Positions 1 through 9,450 of a DNA stretch of 64,000 bases are shown here, piece by piece (position 1 is the stretch's first letter; each line of letters opens with the position of its first letter). The DNA is from Anaerolineales bacterium (lineage in GTDB: Bacteria; Chloroflexota; Anaerolineae; Anaerolineales; E44-bin32). Location: assembly GCA_029210945.1 (NCBI GenBank), contig JARGGH010000008.1:26822-90821 (forward strand), given 5' to 3'. Position numbers and translations under genes: made by a program. The notes under the pieces are model-generated. The model was given only the letters and a program-made list of their open reading frames with translations. It was not told where the DNA came from and ran no database searches.

Positions 1-311
1 CATAATTAACCACGGCGGACCCTCCAGCTCATGCCGGGCAAATTACTCCCGCTGCACGGGCCTGCGACGGGGTGACAGGGCCACAGGCGAGAAAATCGCT
101 GCGAGAAGCACAGCTTCAAAGATTCGAAAATCGTGATCGTGCTGGCTGGGATAACAAACTGGTTGGAGGGTATTTCGAGCTTAAAACTTTCCGGATCAGG
201 CTACCTGTCATGGAATGAGCTTGACCCTCCCATGACACCCGGGCGGTCGCTTTCTAGTCAATTGCCGGACTGCGAACGCCTTTACAGGGGGCCTCTCAAA
301 TACAGTGGCGA
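1..311. other. no recognisable gene
   Basis: I see no convincing coding region, RNA or repeat here. The short plus-strand open frame that starts at 133 runs into the antisense of the glycosyltransferase C-terminal region and has no recognisable features. Confidence 0.5.
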
Positions 312-1066
312 TCATTCAGACAGTGCGGTAGCCAGCCAGCGAATCTCCCTGACGTGGATCTGTGCCTCGCTGGCACCATCACGCTCGAGTATCTCGATAG
401 ACAATGTTGAGGTGACGACACCCTCGCCCTGAAGCTGAACTTGCACGATGGGATCAGGTTCCACATTGCGGTAGCGTTTTCTAAAGAAAGGTTCCACCTG
501 GCTGTCCAACGCGCCGGCGCGCAGGACGATCGTAAAGTCGGCCATCGAACCGAGCCTGATTTCGACCCCGCGAATAACCTGTTGTTCGGGGAACGAAATT
601 TCGAATTGGAGCGGGTTCGCCTCCTCTCCGCGCACAAATCATCTAGGCTCCCGTCAAGAGCGTCCGTCAGAAGACCGGCCGCAAACCTCGAATGACGGAC
701 CGCATATTCAACACCGTTCAGCGTGATGTTCGCTCCGATCAATTTCCGCCTCTCAGTCTCAAGTTCCTCGAAGATCCGCTCAGCATCCGGCGCATACTCA
801 AATCTGGCGAAATAGATGGCCGGCTCACCATCCGGGTACTCTACGACGTCGAGAACCTCGATCGTCGAAAAAAGGCCGCTTCCACGGGCTTTCAGAAATT
901 CTTCAACCGTTGCGACAAAGATCGTATTTCCGGAGATTTCGATTTTCCGGTAAAGATAATCCCCGATGTTGCCCAAAACAACCCTTTTCTGCTGGTCTTC
1001 ATCGAGGAAGAAGCGTGGAAAGATTTCCACCTTGTTCGCCCAGGTCGTGGAGAGGATGAAATTTGC
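312..1066 (-). pseudogene. C-terminal part of GT39-like glycosyltransferase, frame-disrupted
   Basis: This stretch continues the membrane glycosyltransferase that starts at 2411, but in two other reading frames. One frame is coherent from about 1063 down to about 640 (segments such as ILSTTWANKVEIF and DVVEYPDGEPAIYFARFEY). A second runs from about 635 to the stop at 312 (EANPLQFEISFPEQQVIRG, VEIRLGSMADFTIVLRAG). The middle piece looks like the soluble periplasmic region. The last piece reads like a small beta-rich, discoidin-like domain, which is an inference from its pattern only. Joining the frames needs one shift near 1063 (after the AEEDGKF codons) and another near 638. Each joined protein segment makes sense and no stop interrupts a correct frame. 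A sequencing or assembly indel is therefore about as likely as true decay. The corrected protein would be roughly 700 residues. Confidence 0.6.
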
Positions 1067-2411
1067 CATCTTCTTCGGCCTCCAGAAGTTCCGGTAAACG
1101 CTCCTCGAAGACCGGTTTAACAGCAAATTCTTTTGAACCCGGTGAATGCCGGGTAACCCAATCAGGACCGTTCATCAGAGCCGTCACGAGCATCGCCCCT
1201 GCCGCGAACGAAAACGCCAATTGCAGCGCGATCGTGATGAGCTTCTCAGGGATCCGTCCCCGGTATACATAGATTTGTTCCAGCCCCAGCGAAGCCATCA
1301 CCGCTGCCGGGACGACGAATGCGAGCACGCGCGGGATCTCGATGCTGTCAATCGCCGCCCCGACCGGGATCACCAACGCCGAGAAAATGATCGTCCGATG
1401 CGCCGGGTCACGAAAGCGCACAAAGCAAATCGTCAACCCAACAAGCACAAACGGGATCAGGTACCAGCCAAGGTTGCCTGAATTCGGAAGATGCTGATTG
1501 GGGAGCTGATTCGATTCATCGTTAATAACGAAGAACCAGTAGCGTGGGCTTATCCCGCGCAGGTAATTAGCCGCAAATGTCTGCAGTTTCTCGCCGAACG
1601 GATTCGGCTCGACCCAGTAGGAGTGAATCGCCCTCAAATGGTCTGCATGGCCTGATGGGTGCAAAGCTTGAAATTGAATAAACGGCAATGCAAGCAGAAA
1701 AGCGAGAAGGGTCGCACGCAAGAGCTCATCTTTATGCATTTGATGGTATTTGAAATCAGAGACAAACAACACTACGGAGAGGAACAGAAGTGGCAGTTGC
1801 TGGTTCGAATACGAATAGAATGCCGCCGCCCCAAATGCAACGCTCGCGTAGATCCACTTAGCAGAGCGATACCTGTAAAGCAGATAACAGAGCAAAAACC
1901 AGGCGAAGAAAGCCGTCGCGACGACGGTCTCAAACGCAGTCCGTGAATACAAGAACCACGCAGGCATGATGGCGAGGAAAAAGATCGCTGCCCACCACGC
2001 CCGGATCCTGAAGATTTCTTTGAGCAGGATCGAAACCGCCACGGCACCGAGGAAACTCAGCAGGCTCGTCGTCGCGCGCGCCACCAGGATCGACTTGCCA
2101 AACAGGCTCGAAGTGGACCCATCCAAATAGACCGGCAGCACGGGCGCCCAGCGCTGATGGTCCCACTCGAAATAGACCGGGAGCAGGCTTCCGTCCTGAC
2201 CGACGAAGCCATTCTGGATAACCTGCTCACCAAACAAGACGTTGTTAGCTTCATCCGAGAAAAAGAAAGCGGGAAAGTCTCTGATTCCCCAGAGACGGGT
2301 GATCAGGTAGATAACGCTCGGCACCAGCGCAAGGATGAATGCGCTCTTGAACCCTGGAGAACGGCGATCCCCAACCTTTGTCACTCTCATCCTAACATCG
2401 CTGCCCGGCAC
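999..2411 (-). CDS. membrane glycosyltransferase, GT39/ArnT-like (N-terminal part)
   Basis: Integral-membrane protein of the GT-C superfamily, which transfers sugars from lipid-linked donors on the outer face of the membrane. The N-terminus carries a first membrane segment, then a loop with FFFSDEANN. This acidic DE pair just after TM1 is typical of the catalytic loop in PMT/ArnT-like enzymes. Eight or more further hydrophobic segments follow (for example SLLSFLGAVAVSILL and WLIPFVLVG-like stretches). The reading frame stays plausible to about residue 450 (EERLPELLEAEEDGKF) and then runs out of frame for some 20 residues to a stop at 999, so the true C-terminus lies in other frames down to 312. 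The sugar and acceptor cannot be told from sequence. It stands alone, with no other glycan genes adjacent. Confidence 0.6.
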   Translation of the reverse strand: MPGSDVRMRVTKVGDRRSPGFKSAFILALVPSVIYLITRLWGIRDFPAFFFSDEANNVLFGEQVIQNGFVGQDGSLLPVYFEWDHQRWAPVLPVYLDGSTSSLFGKSILVARATTSLLSFLGAVAVSILLKEIFRIRAWWAAIFFLAIMPAWFLYSRTAFETVVATAFFAWFLLCYLLYRYRSAKWIYASVAFGAAAFYSYSNQQLPLLFLSVVLFVSDFKYHQMHKDELLRATLLAFLLALPFIQFQALHPSGHADHLRAIHSYWVEPNPFGEKLQTFAANYLRGISPRYWFFVINDESNQLPNQHLPNSGNLGWYLIPFVLVGLTICFVRFRDPAHRTIIFSALVIPVGAAIDSIEIPRVLAFVVPAAVMASLGLEQIYVYRGRIPEKLITIALQLAFSFAAGAMLVTALMNGPDWVTRHSPGSKEFAVKPVFEERLPELLEAEEDGKFHPLHDLGEQGGNLSTLLPR

Positions 2412-2820
2412 CAGACCGCATCCGATTCTCTATGAGTATAGTGACCTGATCTCAAACCGCAAAGAGATCGATCTTTAACAAGCATGAGCACGAAGAAAAT
2501 GTGGGATTTGAAGAGGTGTAAAAATCAGGAGCGGTCGTCCGTTCGAAGCGTGATGATCGAACCGATCACTGGTTGTTGGTCACGTCCAATACAACACCTT
2601 CTTCGATTTGGACGTCCCTTTCAGCGGTCCTCGATCTATCCGGCGAGCGGAAAGCTTTGTTTAAGGCTCACGACGCTCACTTGCCTGCTAATCTGTGATC
2701 CTATCCGCCATCTGGCTTCCGGCAGAATCCTGCAACACGGGGAGAGTGCAGAGGTCTTCATATCCGTGGGACCCCCATCCAATCCATTGAATCTGAGAAC
2801 ACCCGGAGTCCTCCTGGCGA
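2412..2820. other. intergenic, nothing recognised
   Basis: About 400 bases between the glycosyltransferase start and the metallophosphoesterase stop, both on the minus strand. The plus-strand open frame crossing 2484-3014 is mostly antisense to the phosphoesterase. I see no hairpin terminator or RNA here. Confidence 0.4.
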
Positions 2821-3561
2821 TCAACCTCTGCCGGCCCTTAGCATCGCCGCGAATTCATCCGGCATATCCGAGGCCTCGATCGCCCGCGCGGCGCGTTCGA
2901 CATCGTACTCGACACGCACGAACTCGACGGATAAATCTGTGTCGTCTGCGGACAATACAACATAGCCCGCCCGTGGGTCGTCATCTTTCGGTTTGCCCAC
3001 GCTTCCGGCGTTGACAACATGCCGGCCGCTGGGCAGCACCTTGTGATAGGGCAGATGCGTATGTCCGCAGACCAGCACGTCTGCACCGGCAGCATCCAGG
3101 AGCCGCTCGAAGTTGCGGTCGGGCCGGTCCTCATAGAGATACTCGTTGACCTTGCGCGGGCTGCCGTGCACAAGCAGGACGCTCAGCTCACCCAGCCGCA
3201 GCGGGATGCTCGCAGTCAGACCCCGCAAGGACAGCTTGTTCTCTGACGTCGTGTTTTCGTTCGTCCAGGCGATCGAACGGTTCCCCAGCTCCCTGGCCTC
3301 CGCTGTGCGGTAGGCGCACCCGCAGTCATCGCTGCTCTGCCCGACCCCGAGGTCGTAGTTGCCCATGATTGTGGGAATTCCCTGCGCGCGGATCAGCTCG
3401 ATGATCTCGTTGGGCGAGGCGCCGTATCCCACAAGGTCCCCCAGGCAATAACGGTCTCCATCGTCACGCCGCTCCATCTCCGTAAAGACCGCTTCCATAG
3501 CCGGCAGGTTGGCGTGGACATCGCCGAAGACCGTGATTCTGGAATGTTCTGATTGGTACAT
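2821..3561 (-). CDS. metallophosphoesterase (YfcE/MJ0936-like)
   Basis: Calcineurin-like metallophosphoesterase of 246 residues, the usual size for single-domain family members. The metal-ligand blocks appear in order: GDVHANLPA (residues about 13-21, D and H ligands), GDLVGYG (about 42-48), GNYD (about 67-70, the N/D block), VHGSPR near residue 130, and CGHTHLP near residue 165. These would hold the two-metal centre that hydrolyses phosphodiester or phosphomonoester bonds. The N-terminal MYQSEHSRIT has no signal peptide, so it is cytoplasmic. It begins six bases after the stop of the ArsR-ArsC fusion gene and is probably co-transcribed with it. The physiological substrate is unknown, and a link to arsenate/phosphate metabolism is only suggested by position. 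Confidence 0.85.
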   Translation of the reverse strand: MYQSEHSRITVFGDVHANLPAMEAVFTEMERRDDGDRYCLGDLVGYGASPNEIIELIRAQGIPTIMGNYDLGVGQSSDDCGCAYRTAEARELGNRSIAWTNENTTSENKLSLRGLTASIPLRLGELSVLLVHGSPRKVNEYLYEDRPDRNFERLLDAAGADVLVCGHTHLPYHKVLPSGRHVVNAGSVGKPKDDDPRAGYVVLSADDTDLSVEFVRVEYDVERAARAIEASDMPDEFAAMLRAGRG

Positions 3562-3567
3562 GTTCTC

Positions 3568-4317
3568 TCACTCACCCTCCGATTGGGCTGCAATCAAGAA
3601 AGACCCGATGCGCGCTTCCAATTCATCTGCAGCGGCCTCAAAGACCCGCCGCCTTTCACGGGCGGTCCCACCTGCCTCCACCGGATCGGGGATGCTCCAA
3701 TGCAGGGAGTGCGCTGCCCCCGTGAAGACCGGGCATTCCTCCCGGGCACGATCACAGACCGTGATCACGTATTTGAAGGGCTGGTCGGCAAACGGCTCCA
3801 ACGCTTTCGAACGGAGCGATGAAACCGGATAGCCCCGCGCTTCGAGCACCTCAATCGCCAGGGGATGGACCCCAGAGGGATGGGTTCCGGCACTCACAAC
3901 GCGGATATGTCCCCCGGAGCGTGCTCTCAGGATCGTTTCAGCCATCTGTGACCGGGCGCTGTTGTGCGTGCACAGGAAGAGCACGCCCGGATCCAGGTCA
4001 TCGATGATCTCGACTGCGGGGAGGCAGGAGCGATCGATAGAGATGGAGGGATGCAATGCTGCCCCGAGGGCGAGGTACTGATCCTGGAGCGACCGCAGTT
4101 CCAGGCTGTAATACTGATCGCGCCCGTCGGCGATGCTGCGCCGCTCTCGCACCAAACCAGCTTCCTTCAACTTCTTAAGGTGGTAAGAAACCAGGTTCAT
4201 CGGCGCGCCGGTCTGCTCTGAGAGCTCCTGAACGCGCAGGTCGCCCAGCGTGAGGTTGTTGAGCAGCTCAATGCGGAGGGGGTTATCGAGTGCGCTGATG
4301 AGTGGATCGATTGACAT
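3568..4317 (-). CDS. arsC: ArsR-type HTH fused to low-molecular-weight phosphatase / arsenate reductase
   Basis: A 249-residue two-domain protein. Residues about 1-80 form a winged-helix ArsR-like regulator (LRVQELSEQTGAPMNLVSYH, LKKLKEAGLVRERRS). Residues about 108-245 form an LMW-PTP/ArsC domain with the P-loop CTHNSARS (C-x5-R type) and a conserved DPVEAGG segment near the C-terminus that supplies the general-acid Asp. Family knowledge suggests thiol-dependent reduction of arsenate to arsenite, with the HTH domain perhaps controlling its own promoter. HTH-ArsC fusions occur in several phyla. The second domain also carries HSLHWSIPDP, typical of thioredoxin-coupled ArsC. The ATG at 4317 follows a well-formed promoter by only a few bases. 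A metallophosphoesterase gene follows directly. A second arsenic cluster lies near 30-34 kb. Confidence 0.85.
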   Translation of the reverse strand: MSIDPLISALDNPLRIELLNNLTLGDLRVQELSEQTGAPMNLVSYHLKKLKEAGLVRERRSIADGRDQYYSLELRSLQDQYLALGAALHPSISIDRSCLPAVEIIDDLDPGVLFLCTHNSARSQMAETILRARSGGHIRVVSAGTHPSGVHPLAIEVLEARGYPVSSLRSKALEPFADQPFKYVITVCDRAREECPVFTGAAHSLHWSIPDPVEAGGTARERRRVFEAAADELEARIGSFLIAAQSEGE

Positions 4318-4328
4318 GATTGCGGTCG

Positions 4329-4357
4329 ATTATATACTATAACTTATTTTGAAGCAA
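4329..4357 (-). promoter_or_regulatory. sigma-70-like promoter of arsR-arsC fusion gene
   Basis: On the minus strand TTGCTT (4357-4352) is followed by a 17-base spacer and a perfect TATAAT (4334-4329). The expected transcription start is near 4322, only about five bases before the ATG at 4317, so the mRNA would be nearly leaderless. No Shine-Dalgarno sequence is needed or seen. Confidence 0.6.
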
Positions 4358-4420
4358 TAACGTTTGTAATATATTATGGGTTTGCAAAACGCAAGCGTCT
4401 TGTCCGTCAATTAACTCCGA

Positions 4421-4446
4421 TAGGGGCGACCGGCCGGTCGCCCCTA
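4421..4446. repeat. 26-bp perfect palindrome, intergenic repeat family A
   Basis: Each 13-base half reads TAGGGGCGACCGG followed by its exact reverse complement. The central 22 bases recur at 18056-18077. It lies between two minus-strand genes, far from any start codon, and resembles REP-like elements. Confidence 0.7.
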
Positions 4447-4545
4447 CGGCTTGTAATTTTGCGCAAGGCGTCACTATGGAGGTCCTCACCTGGTCATTGA
4501 TCGCCGTGTGACCAATTCCTCTCCATCCGTATCATCCGAGCAGAG

Positions 4546-4596
4546 GGATCTCGTTATTTGGTGACCACGGAACGTCAATTTCGATAAACGAGATCC
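4546..4596. repeat. inverted repeat with CAGGATGACA-type flank
   Basis: GGATCTCGTT at 4546-4555 is matched by its complement AACGAGATCC at 4587-4596. GGCTCAGGATGACAGG follows just downstream (about 4617-4632). This looks like a small non-coding dispersed repeat. No open frame covers it. Confidence 0.45.
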
Positions 4597-4647
4597 TGCG
4601 CGCAGCAAAGACAGCTGGCTCAGGATGACAGGCGAGGGTCGTTGCAA

Positions 4648-4669
4648 GGGCACGGCAGCGTCGTGCCTC
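4648..4669. repeat. imperfect palindrome, intergenic repeat family C
   Basis: GGGCACGGCAGCGTCGTGCC is an imperfect palindrome closely similar to the perfect one at 18105-18125. Together with the element at 4421, the same two repeat types occur in both intergenic regions. Confidence 0.55.
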
Positions 4670-4705
4670 TACGAAAGAATGTCGCTGGGGCTCAGGGTTT
4701 GATTT

Positions 4706-6001
4706 TCATCCCAAAATGCTTGCGAAGGCCTGCTCGGCTGCTTCAAACGTCGCTTCGATCACGTTGCCATCATGCCTGACTGAAGTGAAACCCGCTTCAA
4801 ACTGCGATGGCGCCAGATAGACACCACTTGAGAGCATCGCTTTGAAATACGCTGCGTGTTGATCCGTATCGCTTGTGCTGACCGAAGACCAATCAACCGG
4901 TTCGACATCCGTAAAGAAAAGGCTGAACATCGAGCCAACCTGCGCCCCCTGCACACCCAGACCTGCGGCGCGCGCCCTGTCCAGAAGCCCACCGCTCAAT
5001 TTCTGAGTGGTCGCGAAGAGACGCTCCCAGACCTTCTCATCCCGCAGCACCCCTAGCGTCTCAATGCCGGCCGTCATCGCCAGCGGGTTTCCCGACAAGG
5101 TGCCGGCCTGGTACATGGGGCCCGCCGGGGCGACCATCTCCATGATTTCACCCTTCCCTCCGTAGGCGCCCACCGGCAGCCCTCCGCCGATAACTTTCCC
5201 AAGCGTCGTCAGATCTGGCTCCACTGCATACAGCGCCTGGGCGCCGCCCGGATGAACTCGAAACCCGCTCATGACCTCATCGAAAATGAGCAGTGCACCC
5301 TCACGCTTCGTAAGCGAGCGCAGCCCCTGCAGGAACCCCTCCCGCGGCGGGACGACACCCATGTTCCCCGCCACAGGCTCGACGATCACACCCGCAATCT
5401 CGCCCTGATTGCTCTCGAACAGCTTCTCGACGCTTTCGAGATCGTTGTACTCCGCGACCAGCGTGTCCCTCGTCGCGCCTGCCGGCACACCCGGGGAATC
5501 CGGCAGCCCTAAGGTGGCCACACCCGAGCCGGCCTGCACGAGCAGCATGTCGGCGTGGCCGTGATAGCACCCGTTGAACTTCACGATCTTGTCCCTGCCC
5601 GTGAAAGCACGAGCCAGGCGCAGTGCGCTCATCGTCGCTTCCGTGCCTGAATTCACAAAGCGCACCATCTCGATCCCGGGCATGAACTCCATCACGAGAC
5701 GCGCAAGCTTGATCTCCAACTCACTGGGGGCGCCGAATGAGGTTCCCTTCGCCGCGGCAGCGTTGAGAGCTTCTAGCAGCCGTCGATCGGCATGACCCAG
5801 GATCAGAGGACCCCACGAAAGGACATAATCAATGTAGCGATTGCCATCGACATCATATAGATAAGGACCCTCGCCGCGCTCGATGAACAACGGCTCTCCC
5901 CCCACGGCGCGGAAGGCCCTCACGGGAGAATCCACCCCTCCGGGCAGTAATCTTAATGCCTCGCGGAACAGCGCCTGCGATCGCTCATGGGCCAACGACA
6001 T
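4706..6001 (-). CDS. hemL: glutamate-1-semialdehyde 2,1-aminomutase
   Basis: PLP-dependent class III aminotransferase-fold enzyme that isomerises glutamate-1-semialdehyde to 5-aminolevulinate, the second step of the C5 pathway begun by HemA at the other end of this operon. Recognisable blocks are [13 protein letters not shown] near the N-terminus, [40 protein letters not shown], and [18 protein letters not shown] with the PLP lysine. The open frame extends to 6031. ATG at 6001 is preferred because GGAGG lies about nine bases upstream and the homologous start (MSLAHERS) fits; the predicted length is about 431 residues. It starts two bases before the hemY stop codon position, so it is translated as the last gene of the heme operon. 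Confidence 0.96.
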   Translation of the reverse strand: MSLAHERSQALFREALRLLPGGVDSPVRAFRAVGGEPLFIERGEGPYLYDVDGNRYIDYVLSWGPLILGHADRRLLEALNAAAAKGTSFGAPSELEIKLARLVMEFMPGIEMVRFVNSGTEATMSALRLARAFTGRDKIVKFNGCYHGHADMLLVQAGSGVATLGLPDSPGVPAGATRDTLVAEYNDLESVEKLFESNQGEIAGVIVEPVAGNMGVVPPREGFLQGLRSLTKREGALLIFDEVMSGFRVHPGGAQALYAVEPDLTTLGKVIGGGLPVGAYGGKGEIMEMVAPAGPMYQAGTLSGNPLAMTAGIETLGVLRDEKVWERLFATTQKLSGGLLDRARAAGLGVQGAQVGSMFSLFFTDVEPVDWSSVSTSDTDQHAAYFKAMLSSGVYLAPSQFEAGFTSVRHDGNVIEATFEAAEQAFASILG

Positions 6002-6002
6002 C

Positions 6003-7454
6003 TCAGGAGACCTCCATCTTCTGAAGCGCAAAATCTTCCTGATCCTTCATTATCGCCAGATGGGCTAATATGGAAGCGGCGGCCTGCTCTCCAGAGTGAA
6101 TGCAGTCCGGGATACCGATGCCCTTGTAGGCCGCGCCGGCGAGCGCCAGACCGGGCCAATTCGCCAGCCGCTGCTCGATCTTGTCCAGCCTTTCGGGGTG
6201 ACCGAGATTGTACTGCGGCATCGCATCCGGCCATTGGTACACACGCACGATCTTCGGTTCCGCCGTTATCCCCATCGTTTCGGCCAGCTCGCGCCGGGCG
6301 ATCGCGATGAGCTCCTGCTCATCGGCGATATGCTCTTCACCCTGCCCCGCCCGGCCGATGAAGACGCGCACAAGCGCCCCGCCTTCCGGCGCGCGGTGGG
6401 GGAATTTTGTCGACGTCCACGTGCAGGCCAGCGCTTCCCTGCCCTCCCTGCGGGGGATCACATAACCATGACCATCTAACCCGTGATCAAGCTGATCTTG
6501 ATCGAAAGCCAGCGAGACCGTGGCGGTCGAGACATACTCGATCCCATCTAACACATCAGCGAGTCGTGCATCAAACGGACGCACCAGTTTTGCCGCCGCA
6601 AATCCAGGTGCAGCCAATATGACAGCCGTGGCGTGCATCGGTTCACTGCCGGCAATTTGAAGCATGAATCCACCATCGACGGGAACCACACTCTCCACGC
6701 TCTGATTAAGACGGATCTCAACCGAATCGAGTGCCGCCTGGAGAGTTTCAACCATCTCGCCCAGCCCGTTCTGAGGAGTGAGGAAAATCGAGCGGGGCGC
6801 GCCCGATCGGCGCGCCGCGCGGCGCTTGCGGCGCAGTGCCAGCGCCCCGCCCGTCAGGCTGCCGTGCTCCCGCTCCCAGTCCCTGAGGAACGGAAAAGTC
6901 GATGCCAGGCTGAGCCGGTCGCCATCACCGGCGTAGATGCCGCTCATCAGCGGCTCGATCAGACGTTCGTACACTTCACGTCCCAGGCGTCTGCTCACAA
7001 ACGCCCCCAGGCTCTCATCCTGATCCCCGTCCGCAGGCGGGGTGAAAAAATCCAGTCCCATGCGCAGCTTGCCCAGCGGACTGAGCAAGGAGGTCTTGAT
7101 CATCGGCCAGAATTTGGTCGGCACCATCATCGCCAACCCATCCGGCAGTTCCACCAGTTTCCCATCTCGCACGACGAAGACCCGCCGGCGTTCCATATCC
7201 GTGCCCATCAAGCGCTCTTCGATCTCGAGTTTGCGCGCTAATGCCACGCCCCAAGGTTTCGTCGATACGAATGTGTCCGGACCGCCCTCGATCACGAAAC
7301 TATCCACCCGTTCCGTAACGATCTTGCCGCCGAGGTAGCCCTCTTTCTCAATCAAGACAATCTCGGGCGAAAGCTCCATCGCCCGGGCGCATTCTTGCAG
7401 TTCGTATGCTGCCGATAAACCAGCGATGCCGCCACCTACAACAACTATTCTCAT
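6003..7454 (-). CDS. hemY: protoporphyrinogen/coproporphyrinogen III oxidase
   Basis: FAD-dependent oxidase of the HemY/HemG (CgoX) family, about 483 residues. It shows the dinucleotide-binding [19 protein letters not shown] at the N-terminus, the family block [19 protein letters not shown], and the C-terminal [20 protein letters not shown] that closes the FAD site. It oxidises the porphyrinogen ring using O2. Because hemQ is in the same operon and no hemF/hemN is present, its substrate is more likely coproporphyrinogen III than protoporphyrinogen IX; this is inferred from context. The ATG at 7454 overlaps the hemH stop as ATGA; an in-frame TTG lies two codons upstream. Confidence 0.93.
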   Translation of the reverse strand: MRIVVVGGGIAGLSAAYELQECARAMELSPEIVLIEKEGYLGGKIVTERVDSFVIEGGPDTFVSTKPWGVALARKLEIEERLMGTDMERRRVFVVRDGKLVELPDGLAMMVPTKFWPMIKTSLLSPLGKLRMGLDFFTPPADGDQDESLGAFVSRRLGREVYERLIEPLMSGIYAGDGDRLSLASTFPFLRDWEREHGSLTGGALALRRKRRAARRSGAPRSIFLTPQNGLGEMVETLQAALDSVEIRLNQSVESVVPVDGGFMLQIAGSEPMHATAVILAAPGFAAAKLVRPFDARLADVLDGIEYVSTATVSLAFDQDQLDHGLDGHGYVIPRREGREALACTWTSTKFPHRAPEGGALVRVFIGRAGQGEEHIADEQELIAIARRELAETMGITAEPKIVRVYQWPDAMPQYNLGHPERLDKIEQRLANWPGLALAGAAYKGIGIPDCIHSGEQAAASILAHLAIMKDQEDFALQKMEVS

Positions 7455-8395
7455 ATCCAACCTCGCTCAGCAGCCTTTCCGGCTACTACCTCCGCCAAAC
7501 TCTCCATCATCCCCAGATCGGCGCCCGGCATCTCTATGCGCTCCAGCCGACCGCCGGCAGCCTCGACCTGCTGCCGGAAATCGATGTCAATGTCATACAG
7601 AATCTCAACGTGTTCGCTCACGAAGCCAATCGGTGCGATCAAGAAATCCCGTGCCCCTTGATCGATCAACGCGAGCATCAGTTCCCCCGCATCCGGCCCC
7701 AGCCACGCCTCGGGGGTCATCGCGGCGCTCTGGTAAGCAAAATGACTCTCGTTCTCCGGGAAGCGCGCTTTCAAGATCCCAAACGTCCTTTGCAGCTCCT
7801 CCGGGTAGGGGTCGTCCCATTCCAGGATCCGTTCTGGCAGGCTGTGGGCGGTGAAGATCAGCTTCACATCCCCGCGCTTCTGCGGGGGAAATCTTTGCAG
7901 CGCTTCGTTCAGACGCGCTTCGAGCGTCTCGAGGTAGCCCTTATCCGCCTTCCAACTGGTGATTCTTGCTATCTCCAGCTTCCCCCCGTCGGCGACCGCC
8001 TCATCCGTGCGATCGAAATAAGCCCCGACGCTCATGCGCGAATAATGCGGCGCCATCACAAGCCCGACCGCCCTTTTAATACCTTGCGCACGGATCTTAT
8101 CCACCGCCTCGGCGATATACGGATGCCAGTGGCGCATGCCCATAAAGAGTTTGAACTGCCCGGGGTGTGACTTTTCGAGCGCCCGTTCCAGCGCGCGGAC
8201 CTGTTCTTCGGTCCGTTCTCGCAGCGGCGAACGCCCGCCGATCTGTGCGTAGCGCGATTCCACCTCCTGCAGCGTTTCGGCGCCGAGCGGCCGCGCCTGG
8301 CGCACATCCAGCAGGTAGGGCTCGACCTCTTCCAGACTGTCGGGCCCACCATAGGCCATCACGAGCACCGCGATCGGCATTAACGCGTCTGGCAT
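7451..8395 (-). CDS. hemH: ferrochelatase
   Basis: Ferrochelatase of 314 residues that inserts Fe2+ into a porphyrin. Visible motifs are VLVMAYGGPDSLEEVEPYL at the N-terminus, the GMRHWHPYI segment, APHYSRMSVGAY, and FTAHSLPER containing the metal-site His. The distal acidic block appears as IGFVSEHVEILYDIDID. In a HemQ-type pathway this enzyme would act on coproporphyrin III (CpfC role). The start ATG at 8395 overlaps the hemE stop by one base (TGATG), so the two genes are translationally coupled. No membrane segment or C-terminal Fe-S cysteine cluster is evident. Confidence 0.95.
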   Translation of the reverse strand: MPDALMPIAVLVMAYGGPDSLEEVEPYLLDVRQARPLGAETLQEVESRYAQIGGRSPLRERTEEQVRALERALEKSHPGQFKLFMGMRHWHPYIAEAVDKIRAQGIKRAVGLVMAPHYSRMSVGAYFDRTDEAVADGGKLEIARITSWKADKGYLETLEARLNEALQRFPPQKRGDVKLIFTAHSLPERILEWDDPYPEELQRTFGILKARFPENESHFAYQSAAMTPEAWLGPDAGELMLALIDQGARDFLIAPIGFVSEHVEILYDIDIDFRQQVEAAGGRLERIEMPGADLGMMESLAEVVAGKAAERGWI

Positions 8396-9450
8396 CAGCC
8401 CTCAACCCGTGCAGTCTTAGCATGGACCATATCGACGACCGCGCCCACATTCTCGACGGGGGTCTTAGGAAGGATGCCGTGACCCAGGTTGAAGATGTGT
8501 CCGGGCCGCCCGGCCGCTGCAGCGAGCACGCGATCGACATGCTGCTCCAAAATGTCCGGATCTGCAAAGAGCGCGGTCGGATCCATATTCCCCTGCACGG
8601 CAACGTCATCACCCAGCAGTTCCCATGCCTGGTCCAGCGGTGTGCGCCAATCGACGCCGATTACCGTTCCGCCGGCCTCCTTCATATCGGGAAGGATCGT
8701 CGCTGTGCCGGTCCCGAAGTGGATCGTGGGGACGCCCGTCTCCCCAATTGCCGAGAGCACGCGGGCGCTGTGCGGCTGGACGTAGCGCCGGTAATCGTCT
8801 GGATGCAGCTCCCCCACCCAGCTGTCGAAGAGTTGGATGACCTGGGCGCCTGCTTCTACCTGTGCGAGCAGGTAATCAATCGTGACGTCGACGAGCTTGT
8901 CCATCAGCGCGTTCCAGGTGTTCTCCTGGCTGTACATAAAACCCTTGGCGTGCACATGACTGCGGCTGCTGCCGCCCTCGATCAAATAGCTCCCGACCGT
9001 AAACGGGGCGCCGGCGAAACCGATCAGCGGCACTCCCTCGGGCAGTTGTTCGCGCACCAGGCGGATCGCTTCCATCACGAAGCCCAGTGACTGGCGCGCC
9101 TCGGCCGGCTTGAGCGCAGCGACGTCCGATTTCGTTCGAACCGGGTTGGAGATCGCAGGTCCTTCGCCCTTCACATACGCCAGATCGGCGCCCATCGGCA
9201 CCAACGGAAGCAGAATGTCGGCGAAGATGATCGCCGCATCGACGTCGAACGCATTCACCGGCTGCATCGTCACCTCTGCAGCTAATTCGGGTTGATGGCA
9301 GATATCCAGCAGGCTGTGCTCGGCCCGGATCGCACGGTATTCCGCCATGTAGCGGCCGGCCTGGCGCATGAACCAGATTGGTGTTCGATCGACCGGCAAA
9401 CGCCGGCAGGCTCGCAGAAAACGCGCCTTTGGCTCTGATTGTTCTGACAT
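8395..9450 (-). CDS. hemE: uroporphyrinogen decarboxylase
   Basis: Cytosolic TIM-barrel enzyme of about 351 residues that decarboxylates uroporphyrinogen III to coproporphyrinogen III. Signature blocks are DRTPIWFMRQAGRYMAEYR, VDAAIIFADILLPL, GFAGAPFTVGSYLIEGG, VIQLFDSWVGEL, and GNMDPTALFADPD near the C-terminus. The ATG at 9450 overlaps the hemQ stop (TGATG); a TTG one codon upstream is also possible. It is the step before the pathway divides into coproporphyrin-dependent and protoporphyrin-dependent routes, and here it is flanked by hemQ and hemH. Confidence 0.96.
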   Translation of the reverse strand: MSEQSEPKARFLRACRRLPVDRTPIWFMRQAGRYMAEYRAIRAEHSLLDICHQPELAAEVTMQPVNAFDVDAAIIFADILLPLVPMGADLAYVKGEGPAISNPVRTKSDVAALKPAEARQSLGFVMEAIRLVREQLPEGVPLIGFAGAPFTVGSYLIEGGSSRSHVHAKGFMYSQENTWNALMDKLVDVTIDYLLAQVEAGAQVIQLFDSWVGELHPDDYRRYVQPHSARVLSAIGETGVPTIHFGTGTATILPDMKEAGGTVIGVDWRTPLDQAWELLGDDVAVQGNMDPTALFADPDILEQHVDRVLAAAAGRPGHIFNLGHGILPKTPVENVGAVVDMVHAKTARVEG

